From JAFDVJ01 sp964487505 (GTDB taxonomy: Bacteria; Acidobacteriota; Blastocatellia; Pyrinomonadales; Pyrinomonadaceae), in contig CAZARD010000121.1 in the NCBI GenBank assembly GCA_964487505.1, forward strand, positions 1-12,432: a stretch of 12,432 nt of DNA. The letters run 5' to 3'. Below are positions 5,372 to 12,432 of this stretch, one piece after another. The first letter of the stretch is position 1. Every line of letters begins with the position of its first letter. The translations under genes were made by a program, and so were the position numbers. The notes below the pieces were generated by a model that searched no databases, was not told the origin of the DNA, and worked only from the letters and a program-made list of their open reading frames with translations.

Positions 5372-6772
5372 ATGAGCGAAAACAATGCGGAGAAAAAGGC
5401 CGGCACGTATTCATACGAACAGGAACTGATGACGGACCTCGACGATAAGACCCACGACAAACCAAAGGGGATCGCGCTTCACACGAAGATCCTGATCGGT
5501 CTGCTGATCGGCATCGTCGGCGGCGTCGTCGCGAACGAGTTTGCCGGCGGAAGCAATGACTGGCTAGTTTGGTTCATACGCAATTTCACGGAACCGATCG
5601 GACAGCTTTTCCTGAGCCTGCTGCTGATGATCGTCGTGCCGCTCGTATTCTCTTCGCTCATCGTTGGCGTCGCGGGAATCGGCGATATCAGGAAACTCGG
5701 ACGGATCGGAGCGAAATCGTTCATTTACTGCCTCGTGATTTCGGCCATCTCGGTCGTCATCGGATTGACGCTCGCAAACACGATCCAGCCTGGAAAACGC
5801 ATCGCGCCCGAGATCGCCGAACAGATGAAGACGCAGTTCGGCGGCGACGCCGCAAAGCGCGTTGAGGATCAAAAGAAGAACGCGGACGCGGCCAAGAGCG
5901 ATTCAGCGCTGATGCAGGTCGTCAAAACGATCGTCCCGAAGAACGTATTCAGCTCGATCGGCACCGAATCGCCGAACATGCTCCATCTGATGTTCTTCGC
6001 GCTGATCGTCGGCGTTGCCATAACTCTTTTGCCGGGAACGGTTTCAGCGCCCTTTGTCGGAGTCATGGAATCGCTTTTCGAGATCACGTCGAAGATCATC
6101 GATATGGTGATGAAACTCGCGCCGTACGCTGTCGCGTGCCTGATCTTCACGAACGTCGCGAGGTTCGGTATCGAGCTGCTTTTCGCGCTCGGATGGTTCG
6201 TCGCCACGGTGCTCCTCGCGCTCGCGCTTCATATGTTCGGCGTTTACTCGCTGTCGGTGGCGTTTTTGTCGAAGATCAATCCGCTCGAGTTCTTCAGCCG
6301 CGTCAAGACCGTGATCGTGACGGCGTTCTCGACCTCATCGTCGAACGCGACGCTTCCTACGGCGCTGCGGGTTTCCGAAGAGAATCTGGGCGTTCCGAAG
6401 GAGATCAACAGCTTCGTGCTGACCGTCGGCGCGACCGCAAACCAGAACGGCACCGCGCTTTACGAGGGCGTTACCGTGCTGTTCCTCGCTCAGCTTGCGG
6501 GCGTCGAACTGACGCTCGCGCAACAACTGATGGTCGTCTATCTGGCGATCCTCGGCGGCATCGGGACCGCCGGAGTGCCGTCGGGCTCGATCCCGTTCAT
6601 CATCGGTATCTTGGCGATGATCGACATTAACCCGGCGCTGATCGCGATCATCCTCGGCGTCGACCGTATTCTCGATATGTGCCGGACGACGCTTAATGTG
6701 ACCGGCGATATCACCGCCGCGACCTACGTCGCGCGGAGCGAAGGATTCGAACTGATTGGATCAAAGACATAA
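5372..6772 (+). CDS. DAACS-family dicarboxylate/acidic amino acid:cation symporter
   Basis: This 466-residue inner-membrane secondary transporter is of the glutamate/aspartate/C4-dicarboxylate family (GltPh/EAAT fold). After a hydrophilic N-terminus of about 34 residues come TM helices and the two re-entrant hairpins. HP1 has TSSSNATLPT (321-330). TM7 has NQNGTALYEG (357-366), where the family usually has NMDGT. HP2 has GGIGTAGVPSGS (395-406). TM8 has DRILDMCRTTLNVTGD (431-446). D435 and R438 correspond to GltPh D394 and R397, which hold the substrate amino and side-chain carboxylate, so acidic substrates are likely. Residues 141-190 are a charged, non-membrane insert. Sodium-site-3 residues are altered: C120, I123 and N359 stand where GltPh has Y89, T92 and D312. 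It shares a divergent promoter region with the stress-protein gene and overlaps or abuts the serine hydrolase. Exact substrate and coupling ion are not determined. Confidence 0.93.
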   Translation: MSENNAEKKAGTYSYEQELMTDLDDKTHDKPKGIALHTKILIGLLIGIVGGVVANEFAGGSNDWLVWFIRNFTEPIGQLFLSLLLMIVVPLVFSSLIVGVAGIGDIRKLGRIGAKSFIYCLVISAISVVIGLTLANTIQPGKRIAPEIAEQMKTQFGGDAAKRVEDQKKNADAAKSDSALMQVVKTIVPKNVFSSIGTESPNMLHLMFFALIVGVAITLLPGTVSAPFVGVMESLFEITSKIIDMVMKLAPYAVACLIFTNVARFGIELLFALGWFVATVLLALALHMFGVYSLSVAFLSKINPLEFFSRVKTVIVTAFSTSSSNATLPTALRVSEENLGVPKEINSFVLTVGATANQNGTALYEGVTVLFLAQLAGVELTLAQQLMVVYLAILGGIGTAGVPSGSIPFIIGILAMIDINPALIAIILGVDRILDMCRTTLNVTGDITAATYVARSEGFELIGSKT

Positions 6773-8189
6773 GTCCGTGAGATTTTTCCAGCGAACGATA
6801 ATCGCCCTTCTGCTTCTCTTTGTCATCAACGGCACGGCGAACGCCGACCGGCTCGATGATTATGTCATCACGGAAATGACCAAGCGGGGTATTCCGGGGC
6901 TGTCCATTGCGGTCGTTCAGGAGGGCCGCGTTGTCAGATCGGCGGGCTACGGCGTCTCGAACGTCGAGAACGGATCCAGAACGACCGATCAGACGGTTTT
7001 CGAGATCGGTTCGATCTCGAAACAGTTCACGGCGCAAGCCGTCATTCTTCTCGTCGAGGACGGCAAGCTTTTCCTCGACGATCCGATCAACAAATACCTT
7101 CCCCCAAGCGCACCGGATGCGTGGCGTCCGGTTACGATCCGCCATTTATTGAACCAGACGTCGGGGATCAAGGACTGGACCGAGGTCGCAGGCTTTTCGT
7201 ACCGGCGGGATTATTCGCCTGACGAATTCATCGCGCTGATCCGCGATTTTCCATTGACTTCTCAACCCGGTGCAAATTGGCTGTATTCGAACTCGAACGC
7301 GCCGCTTGCCGGCATGATCGTCGAACGCGCCAGCGGCAAACCGTACGAGGAATTTGTCACGGAGCGCATTTTCAAACCCCTCGGTTTTCCTTCGTTGCGA
7401 TTCAGGCACCAGAACGAGGTCGTTCCGAACCGGGCGAGCGGTTATGTTCTGCGGGAAGGCCGGTTCGAAAACGGCGAACCGTTCAGGCCGCGGATCATCG
7501 CGCCGAGCGGCGGTATCCTGGCGACATCGATCGATCTTGCCAAGTGGTTTGACGCTCTGATTTCGCAGAAAATCGTGAAGGCCGGGTCGGTGGAATCGAT
7601 CCTTGCGCCGACAAGGATCTCGGACGGCCGTTTGGTGACGCACGGACTCGGAATCTTCAAGGACAGCCTCGGCGGTCACGTCGGATACTTCCATCACGGC
7701 TCGACGGTCGGTGGCTTCGGAAGCCTGATCAAACATTTTCCAAAGGAACGCATCACGATCGCCGTCTTGGGAAACCTCGAGGACGGCGGATTCGGGCCCG
7801 ACGTGATTATGAAACGAATCGCCGATCGCTTCATTCCGGGCGCGTATGTCGGCGGCATGAAAAAGTCGATCGATCCCGATCCGGAGTTGAGCCGGCGACT
7901 TTCCGGACTGCTGAAAGACATCGCCGCGGGCGAGAATTCGGACCTTTTGCATCCCGGTTACGCGTCCCGCATCTCGCCCGCGTTTCGGAAGGAGATCGGC
8001 GAGGCGATTGCCAATTCGGCGTCCTTTCAGTTCTTGCAATCGGAAGAAGTCGGCGCCGATCACTTTATGCTCGATCCGACGATACGTCGCTTTGTACATT
8101 ATCGCTTATCCAACGGAAAACGGGTCGTCGATTTGTCATTCCGGTTCAATCAGGACAACCGCATTGCGGCGATTCTGATTGATCGTTAG
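6756..8189 (+). CDS. Exported serine hydrolase, beta-lactamase/PBP-like (class C, S12-type) family
   Basis: The 477-residue product has an N-terminal signal peptide: basic n-region, hydrophobic core IIALLLLFVI, and cleavage likely after ANA at about residue 30. The penicillin-binding fold follows, with S86-x-x-K89 (GSISKQFTA) as the nucleophile motif, Y177-S-N179 (LYSNSNAP) as the second motif, and H313-H-G315 (HHGSTVGG) in place of KTG. This set is seen in AmpC-like esterases, D-aminopeptidases and PBP4*-like proteins, so substrate cannot be named. Residues about 360-477 form an extra C-terminal domain without a recognised motif. No lipobox is present, so a periplasmic location is likely. 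The start is uncertain: the TTG at 6756 has AAGGA (6741-6745) 10 bases upstream and overlaps the symporter by 17 bases; a GTG at 6777, four bases after the symporter stop, also preserves the signal peptide. Either way the two genes appear cotranscribed. Confidence 0.9.
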   Translation: MDQRHKSVRFFQRTIIALLLLFVINGTANADRLDDYVITEMTKRGIPGLSIAVVQEGRVVRSAGYGVSNVENGSRTTDQTVFEIGSISKQFTAQAVILLVEDGKLFLDDPINKYLPPSAPDAWRPVTIRHLLNQTSGIKDWTEVAGFSYRRDYSPDEFIALIRDFPLTSQPGANWLYSNSNAPLAGMIVERASGKPYEEFVTERIFKPLGFPSLRFRHQNEVVPNRASGYVLREGRFENGEPFRPRIIAPSGGILATSIDLAKWFDALISQKIVKAGSVESILAPTRISDGRLVTHGLGIFKDSLGGHVGYFHHGSTVGGFGSLIKHFPKERITIAVLGNLEDGGFGPDVIMKRIADRFIPGAYVGGMKKSIDPDPELSRRLSGLLKDIAAGENSDLLHPGYASRISPAFRKEIGEAIANSASFQFLQSEEVGADHFMLDPTIRRFVHYRLSNGKRVVDLSFRFNQDNRIAAILIDR

Positions 8190-8201
8190 GGTTAGTTGAT
8201 T

Positions 8202-8219
8202 CGGGGATCTTCCCGTTTT
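8202..8219 (+). terminator. Weak intrinsic terminator candidate after the serine hydrolase
   Basis: CGGGG (8202-8206) and TCCCG (8211-8215) form a short stem (four Watson-Crick pairs plus one G-T pair) with an ATCT loop, followed by TTTTC. It lies 13 bases after the stop at 8189. The stem is short, so the call is tentative. Confidence 0.4.
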
Positions 8220-8231
8220 CCCGGATCACTC

Positions 8232-8305
8232 ATTTAGGCAGATGCCGCTGATTGCGCGGATGAGTCAAATGCGGGGAATCTGCGCCTTTCCGCATCTATC
8301 CGCGG
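8232..8305. repeat. Hairpin-rich intergenic segment resembling a dispersed repeat
   Basis: CGCGGAT (8255-8261) pairs with ATCCGCG (8298-8304), and ATGCGG (8269-8274) with CCGCAT (8290-8295), making a two-part stem. GCAGAT (8238-8243) can alternatively pair with ATCTGC (8278-8283). The wording (GCAGATGCCGCTGATTGCG, GGGAATCTGCGCC, TTTCCGCATCTATCCGC) resembles a family of dispersed non-coding repeats of the form GCAGAT...GCGGAT that I recall from several environmental bacterial phyla. That comparison is from memory. The rest of the 189-base spacer (8190-8378) shows no gene. Confidence 0.5.
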
Positions 8306-8393
8306 CCTTGAATCCGTTCTTTCGTCGTCAAGCGGAGTTGGCGATGAAATCGGCATCGCAACACACGCTTTTCGGTTCTTGAAGATGATTTGT

Positions 8394-11300
8394 ATGACCA
8401 CCGATCAATCCGCCGTCAGGGCGCGGACAGCCCTGAGCCTCTTCGTTTTGCTGATCGCGCTCGTCCCGGTCCTTTCACAGACCAAGACCGATCCGCTGAG
8501 ACTTTTGCAGTACCGTTCAATCGGCCCCTTTCGGGGAGGCCGGGCAACGGCGGTCGCCGGCGTTCCGTCGCAGCCCAACGTCTACTACTTCGGCGCGACT
8601 GGCGGCGGCGTGTTCAAGACCACCGACGGCGGCGTCAACTGGACACCCGTGTCGGACGGCTTCTTCAAGACGGGCTCGGTCGGGGCGATCGCCGTCGCCG
8701 ATTCCGACCCGAACGTGATCTATGTCGGAATGGGCGAATCGCCGGTGCGCGGCAACGTATCGCACGGCGACGGCGTTTACAAATCGATCGACGGCGGGAA
8801 GACCTGGAAGCACGTCGGGCTCGCCGACACGCGCCAGATCGGACGCATTCGGGTCCATCCGAAAAATCCGGACATCGTTTACGTCGCCGCAATGGGGCAT
8901 CTTTGGGGATCGAATCCGGAAAGGGGCGTCTTCCGCTCGAAAGACGGCGGAAAGACGTGGGACAAGATCCTGTTCCGATCGGCGGACGCGGGCGCGTTCG
9001 ATCTCAGTTTCGATCCGGCGAACCCGAACACGATCTTCGCGTCGTTCTGGCAGGTCAAGCGAACTCCGTGGAGCCTGCTCAGCGGCGGCGAGGGCAGCTC
9101 GATCTACAAATCGACCGACGGCGGCGATACCTGGACCGACATTTCGAAAAATCGCGGATTGCCGGCCGGCGTCCTTGGAAAGATCGGAATCTCCGTCTCG
9201 CCCGTCAATTCGAACCGCGTCTGGGCGATGGTCGAAGCCAAAGAAGGCGGGCTTTACCGGTCCGATGACGGCGGCGAAAGCTGGACCCGGACGAGCGACA
9301 ACCCGAACATCCGCCAACGGCCTTGGTACTACACACGCGTTTACGCCGATACCCAAAACGTCGACACGGTCTATGTTCTGAACGTCAGCTTTCACAAATC
9401 GATCGACGGCGGACGAACATTCTCGAACATTTCAACGCCGCACGGTGACAATCACGATCTGTGGATCGCGCCGGACAACAACCGGCGGATGATCGAATCG
9501 AACGACGGCGGCGCGAACGTCACGAACGACGGCGGACAGACCTGGACCGAACAGGATCAGGCGACGGCGCAGTTTTACCGCGTCGCGCTCGACAACGATT
9601 TTCCCTATAACATTTACGGCGCGCAACAAGACAACTCCACGGTCAAGATCCCGTCGCGCACGGCCGATTTCGGCATCACCGAAACGCATTGGTACGACGT
9701 CGGCGGCGGGGAATCCGGCTGGATCGCGCCGCATCCCGACAATTCGGACATCATCTTCGCCGGCAGCTACGGCGGCCTGCTGACCCGGTACGATCACCGG
9801 ACCTCCCAGACCCGGGCCGTCGATGTCTATCCGGACAACCCGATGGGCGCCGGAGCCGAAGCGATGAAGTACCGGTTCCAATGGAATTTCCCGATCCTGT
9901 TTTCGCCGCACAGGACCGATGGCAAATTTCCTCTCTATGCCGCGGGCAACGTGTTGTTCCGTTCAATGGACGAGGGACAGTCGTGGCAGGCGATATCGCC
10001 CGATCTGACGCGGAACGACAAATCGAAACAAGGGACCTCGGGCGGGCCGATAACGCAGGACAATACGAGCGTCGAATACTACTGCACGATCTTCACTGTC
10101 GCCGAATCGCCGGTCACACAAGGCGTCATCTGGACCGGGAGCGACGACGGGCTCGTCCACGTCACACGCGACGGCGGGAAGAACTGGGAGAACGTGACGC
10201 CGAAGGAAATGCCGGAATGGATACAGATCAATTCGATCGAGGCGTCGCCATTCGACGCAGCCACGCTCTATGTCGCGGCGACGGCCTATAAATCCGACGA
10301 CTACAAGCCGTATCTTTTCAAGACGACCGATTACGGCAAGACCTGGAAAAAGATCGTCAACGGCATCGCCGCGGACGCTTTCACGCGCGTTGTGCGTGCC
10401 GACCCGAACCGCCGCGGATTTCTATACGCCGGAACCGAGACCGGAATGTACTATTCATCGAACGACGGGGATTCGTGGCAATCCCTGATGCTCAATCTTC
10501 CGGTCGTTCCGATCACCGATCTGGCGGTCCACAAGCGCGAGGGCGATCTGGTCGTCGCGACGCAGGGCCGATCGTTCTATGTTCTTGACAATCTTTCGGT
10601 GCTGTATCAGTTGGCCGACGCGCAAAAAGCCGAGGCGTTTCTGTTCAAGCCCGAAGACGCATACCGGACGCCGGGCGGCGGCGGATTCTTTCAGTTGCCC
10701 GCCGGAGCGCCGATCGGGGCGAATCCGCCAAACGGGGCGATCGTCCATTACTATCTCAAAGATAAGCCGAAACAGGAGGTGACGCTCGAGTTTCTCGACT
10801 CGGGCGGCAAACTTATCCGCAAGTTCACGGGCCGCATCGGACGCGACGGAGCTGCCGCGCCGGCCGGGCCGGGCGAGCCGCCCGTGCCTTCGGAATCCGG
10901 ATTGAACCGATTTGTCTGGAACTTCCGCTTTCCGAGCGCAACTGGATTGCCCGGGCTGATAATGTGGGGCGGCAGCCTCAACGGGCCGCGCGTCGTTCCC
11001 GGCAGCTATCAGGTCCGGCTTTCGGTCGACGGAAAACCGGTTTCGACCGAGGCGTTTGCCGTCAAGGCCGATCCGCGGATATCGACGACGCAGGCTGAGT
11101 TCGAGAAGCAGTTCGATCTTCTGATGAAGATCAACTCGAAGCTGTCGCAGACGCATCAGACGATCCTTGAAATACGCGATGTCCGCAAGCAGCTCGAAGA
11201 TCTGTCGGCTCGGCTCGGCCCCGAGCAAAAGGATCTGCGGGACAAGGCTGCCGAGATCGGCAAGAAACTGACGGCGGTCGAGGAAGAACTGATCCAGACG

Positions 11301-11552
11301 AAGATCCGATCCTCGCAGGACGCGCTGAATTTCCCGATCCGGCTGAACAACAAACTGGCCGCGCTCGGCTCGACCGTCGATTCGGCGGATTTCCCGCCGA
11401 CGAATCAGTCGTACGATGTTTTCAACGACCTGACTTCGCGCATTGACGTTCAGATCGAGGCTTTCACCGCGATCAAATCGAAGGACATCGCGGAGTTCAA
11501 CCGATTGTTCGCGGAGAAGAACTTGCCGGTGATAACCGTCAAGAGCAAGTGA
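8394..11552 (+). CDS. Large secreted Asp-box (BNR/VPS10-like) beta-propeller protein
   Basis: This exported protein of about 1052 residues has a signal peptide (RAR n-region, core ALSLFVLLIALVPVL, cleavage near LSQ-TK at about residues 29-30). Residues about 40-720 hold at least eleven Asp-box motifs of the S/T-x-D-x-G-x-T/S-W type, starting near residues 76, 131, 182, 240, 290, 336, 377, 524, 591, 644 and 689. This points to one or two beta-propellers as in sortilin/VPS10 and sialidase-like proteins. Residues about 765-895 look like an immunoglobulin-like sandwich, and about 902-970 is a strongly charged coiled coil. Databases often call such proteins glycosyl hydrolases, but no catalytic residues can be assigned here, so enzyme activity is unproven. 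They are abundant in Acidobacteriota and Bacteroidota. The start is open: ATG 8394, ATG 8385 and TTG 8379 are all in frame and keep the signal peptide; none has a clear ribosome-binding site. Confidence 0.88.
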   Translation: MTTDQSAVRARTALSLFVLLIALVPVLSQTKTDPLRLLQYRSIGPFRGGRATAVAGVPSQPNVYYFGATGGGVFKTTDGGVNWTPVSDGFFKTGSVGAIAVADSDPNVIYVGMGESPVRGNVSHGDGVYKSIDGGKTWKHVGLADTRQIGRIRVHPKNPDIVYVAAMGHLWGSNPERGVFRSKDGGKTWDKILFRSADAGAFDLSFDPANPNTIFASFWQVKRTPWSLLSGGEGSSIYKSTDGGDTWTDISKNRGLPAGVLGKIGISVSPVNSNRVWAMVEAKEGGLYRSDDGGESWTRTSDNPNIRQRPWYYTRVYADTQNVDTVYVLNVSFHKSIDGGRTFSNISTPHGDNHDLWIAPDNNRRMIESNDGGANVTNDGGQTWTEQDQATAQFYRVALDNDFPYNIYGAQQDNSTVKIPSRTADFGITETHWYDVGGGESGWIAPHPDNSDIIFAGSYGGLLTRYDHRTSQTRAVDVYPDNPMGAGAEAMKYRFQWNFPILFSPHRTDGKFPLYAAGNVLFRSMDEGQSWQAISPDLTRNDKSKQGTSGGPITQDNTSVEYYCTIFTVAESPVTQGVIWTGSDDGLVHVTRDGGKNWENVTPKEMPEWIQINSIEASPFDAATLYVAATAYKSDDYKPYLFKTTDYGKTWKKIVNGIAADAFTRVVRADPNRRGFLYAGTETGMYYSSNDGDSWQSLMLNLPVVPITDLAVHKREGDLVVATQGRSFYVLDNLSVLYQLADAQKAEAFLFKPEDAYRTPGGGGFFQLPAGAPIGANPPNGAIVHYYLKDKPKQEVTLEFLDSGGKLIRKFTGRIGRDGAAAPAGPGEPPVPSESGLNRFVWNFRFPSATGLPGLIMWGGSLNGPRVVPGSYQVRLSVDGKPVSTEAFAVKADPRISTTQAEFEKQFDLLMKINSKLSQTHQTILEIRDVRKQLEDLSARLGPEQKDLRDKAAEIGKKLTAVEEELIQTKIRSSQDALNFPIRLNNKLAALGSTVDSADFPPTNQSYDVFNDLTSRIDVQIEAFTAIKSKDIAEFNRLFAEKNLPVITVKSK

Positions 11553-11612
11553 TTAGGGCGACGGCCCGTTGGTCGGGAATCCTGACGGCGGTCCGGCAGA
11601 TCGAGGCGAACT

Positions 11613-12320
11613 ATGTTTCCAATCGGCGATGACAATTCCGAGGTCCGGACAGTTCCTTATGTGAACTACATCCTGATCGCGGTCAATGTTCTGGTTTTCG
11701 TATTTCTTCAGGGGCTCGGCGGGAACGAGGCGTTTACCTACGCGTTCTCGCTCGTTCCGCGCGAGATCACGACCGGAACCGATCTGATCGGACTTATGCC
11801 GGTCACCCACGGCTTGCGGCAGATCGGCCAGATCGAACATTTCGCGACGCCTCTGCCGGTCTACTTCAATTTCCTGAGCTCGATGTTCATGCACGGAGAT
11901 TTCGGCCATATCTTCGGGAACATGCTCTTCCTTTGGATCTTCGGCGACAACATCGAAAGCAGGATCGGCTCTTTTCGCTACATCGTTTTCTACCTGATCT
12001 GCGGTTTGGCCGCGGCTTGCGGACAGATCGTGATGGACGCCGGCTCGATAATTCCCATGCTCGGCGCGTCGGGCGCGATCTCTGGAGTTCTCGGCGGCTA
12101 CGTCCTTTTGTTCCCGACGAACCGCGTGCAGGTCGTGATGTTCCGCTTCATCGTGCAGACCGTTCCGGCGTGGGTGGCGCTCGGCATCTGGATCGGGATG
12201 CAGCTGCTTCTCGGATTTCTCTCGCCGTCGGGCGGCGGCGGCGTTGCGTACGCGGCGCACATCGGCGGGTTCGTCGCCGGTCTCGCGTTGATCAGGATCT
12301 TCGCGATCGGCAGGTCTTGA
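11613..12320 (+). CDS. Rhomboid-family intramembrane serine protease
   Basis: This 235-residue inner-membrane protein should cleave membrane-anchored substrates within the bilayer. The catalytic dyad is visible: S153 in GASGAISGVLGG (residues 151-162) and H216 in AAHIGGFVAG (214-223). H94, H99 and N103 in MHGDFGHIFGNM (93-104) form the conserved HGxxxHxxxN motif that supports the oxyanion hole. TM1 is about residues 16-33 (VNYILIAVNVLVFVFLQG). A loop of about 50 residues (34-83) separates it from TM2. Six hydrophobic segments are apparent, the basic bacterial type. The ATG at 11613 is preceded by GAGG (11603-11606) with 6-base spacing. It begins 60 bases after the Asp-box protein gene on the same strand and may be cotranscribed. 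The physiological substrate cannot be told from the sequence. Confidence 0.94.
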   Translation: MFPIGDDNSEVRTVPYVNYILIAVNVLVFVFLQGLGGNEAFTYAFSLVPREITTGTDLIGLMPVTHGLRQIGQIEHFATPLPVYFNFLSSMFMHGDFGHIFGNMLFLWIFGDNIESRIGSFRYIVFYLICGLAAACGQIVMDAGSIIPMLGASGAISGVLGGYVLLFPTNRVQVVMFRFIVQTVPAWVALGIWIGMQLLLGFLSPSGGGGVAYAAHIGGFVAGLALIRIFAIGRS

Positions 12321-12405
12321 GTTTACTGTTCGTGAAACCCGCGACCGGGCTAGAGTTTTGCGGCGGAAAATTGAATAATCCCGGATTACGCATTGGAAGG
12401 ATTCT

Positions 12406-12432
12406 GCCACGGATTTCACTAATTGCGCGAAA
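12406..12432. repeat. Possible start of a dispersed intergenic repeat, cut by the window edge
   Basis: The terminal stretch GCCACGGATTTCACTAATTG and the following GCGCGAAA resembles a family of non-coding repeats built on CACGGATTTCACGAATT-type units that I recall from several environmental phyla. Only 27 bases are visible, and the resemblance is from memory. The preceding bases 12321-12405 contain no gene and no convincing terminator. Confidence 0.35.

Noticed and set aside
7146..8099. Long open frame on the minus strand opposite the serine hydrolase
   Set aside because: Arg-rich antisense shadow with no domain; the plus-strand frame has a signal peptide and all three active-site motifs.
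8390..9395. Several frames of 200-290 codons overlapping the 5' third of the Asp-box protein
   Set aside because: They mirror the repeated Asp-box DNA in wrong frames, giving Arg-rich peptides without domains.
12338..12360. Terminator after the rhomboid gene (CCCG-CGAC-CGGG then AGTTTT)
   Set aside because: The stem is only 4 bp and the T run is short and separated from it, so it is too weak to call.
11553..12419. Long open frame on the minus strand opposite the rhomboid gene
   Set aside because: Its product is low-complexity in Arg, Asp and Glu, typical of antisense reading of a GC-biased gene. The plus strand encodes a clear rhomboid with its catalytic dyad.

Overview
The window looks like a chromosomal stretch from a moderately GC-rich, free-living Gram-negative-type bacterium, most likely an acidobacterium of the Blastocatellia/Pyrinomonadales kind. 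That placement is inference. It rests on a secreted protein of about 1050 residues made of Asp-box repeats, a methyltransferase with a regulatory domain, a two-domain universal stress protein, and short 8-base tandem repeats between genes. No rRNA, tRNA, CRISPR array, transposase or phage gene is visible.

Layout. Bases 1-80 hold a degenerate 8-base repeat array that is cut by the window edge. It is followed by serS (137-1420, +). A compact four-gene + strand cluster then runs from 1510 to 4130: a MazE-type antitoxin, a MazF/PemK-type toxin, a cpYpsA-family SLOG protein (often labelled putative molybdenum carrier), and a class I SAM methyltransferase with a regulatory C-terminal half. Gene junctions are -7, -1 and +7 bases, so it reads as one operon under a promoter embedded in a symmetric repeat just before mazE. 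A 194-base intergenic palindrome with 8-base AT-rich repeat arms (4131-4324) separates it from the convergent universal stress protein gene (4325-5221, -). That gene diverges, across a 150-base double promoter region, from a DAACS-family acidic amino acid/dicarboxylate symporter (5372-6772, +). The symporter overlaps or abuts an exported serine hydrolase of the beta-lactamase/PBP fold (6756-8189, +). After a 189-base spacer carrying a possible terminator and dispersed-repeat-like hairpins come the large secreted Asp-box protein (8394-11552, +) and a rhomboid intramembrane protease (11613-12320, +). The last 27 bases look like the start of another dispersed intergenic repeat.

How the parts may work together. 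SerRS is housekeeping. The mazEF-SLOG-methyltransferase cluster is the best candidate for an unusual system: an RNase toxin pair tightly coupled to a nucleotide-sensor-fold protein and a probable protein methyltransferase. This could be a functional unit or a fortuitous insertion of mazEF into an existing operon. The symporter keeps the substrate-binding Asp/Arg of the family but has lost several side chains that form the third sodium site in GltPh, suggesting altered ion coupling. The remaining genes concern stress response and the cell envelope: Usp, serine hydrolase, secreted beta-propeller protein and rhomboid protease.
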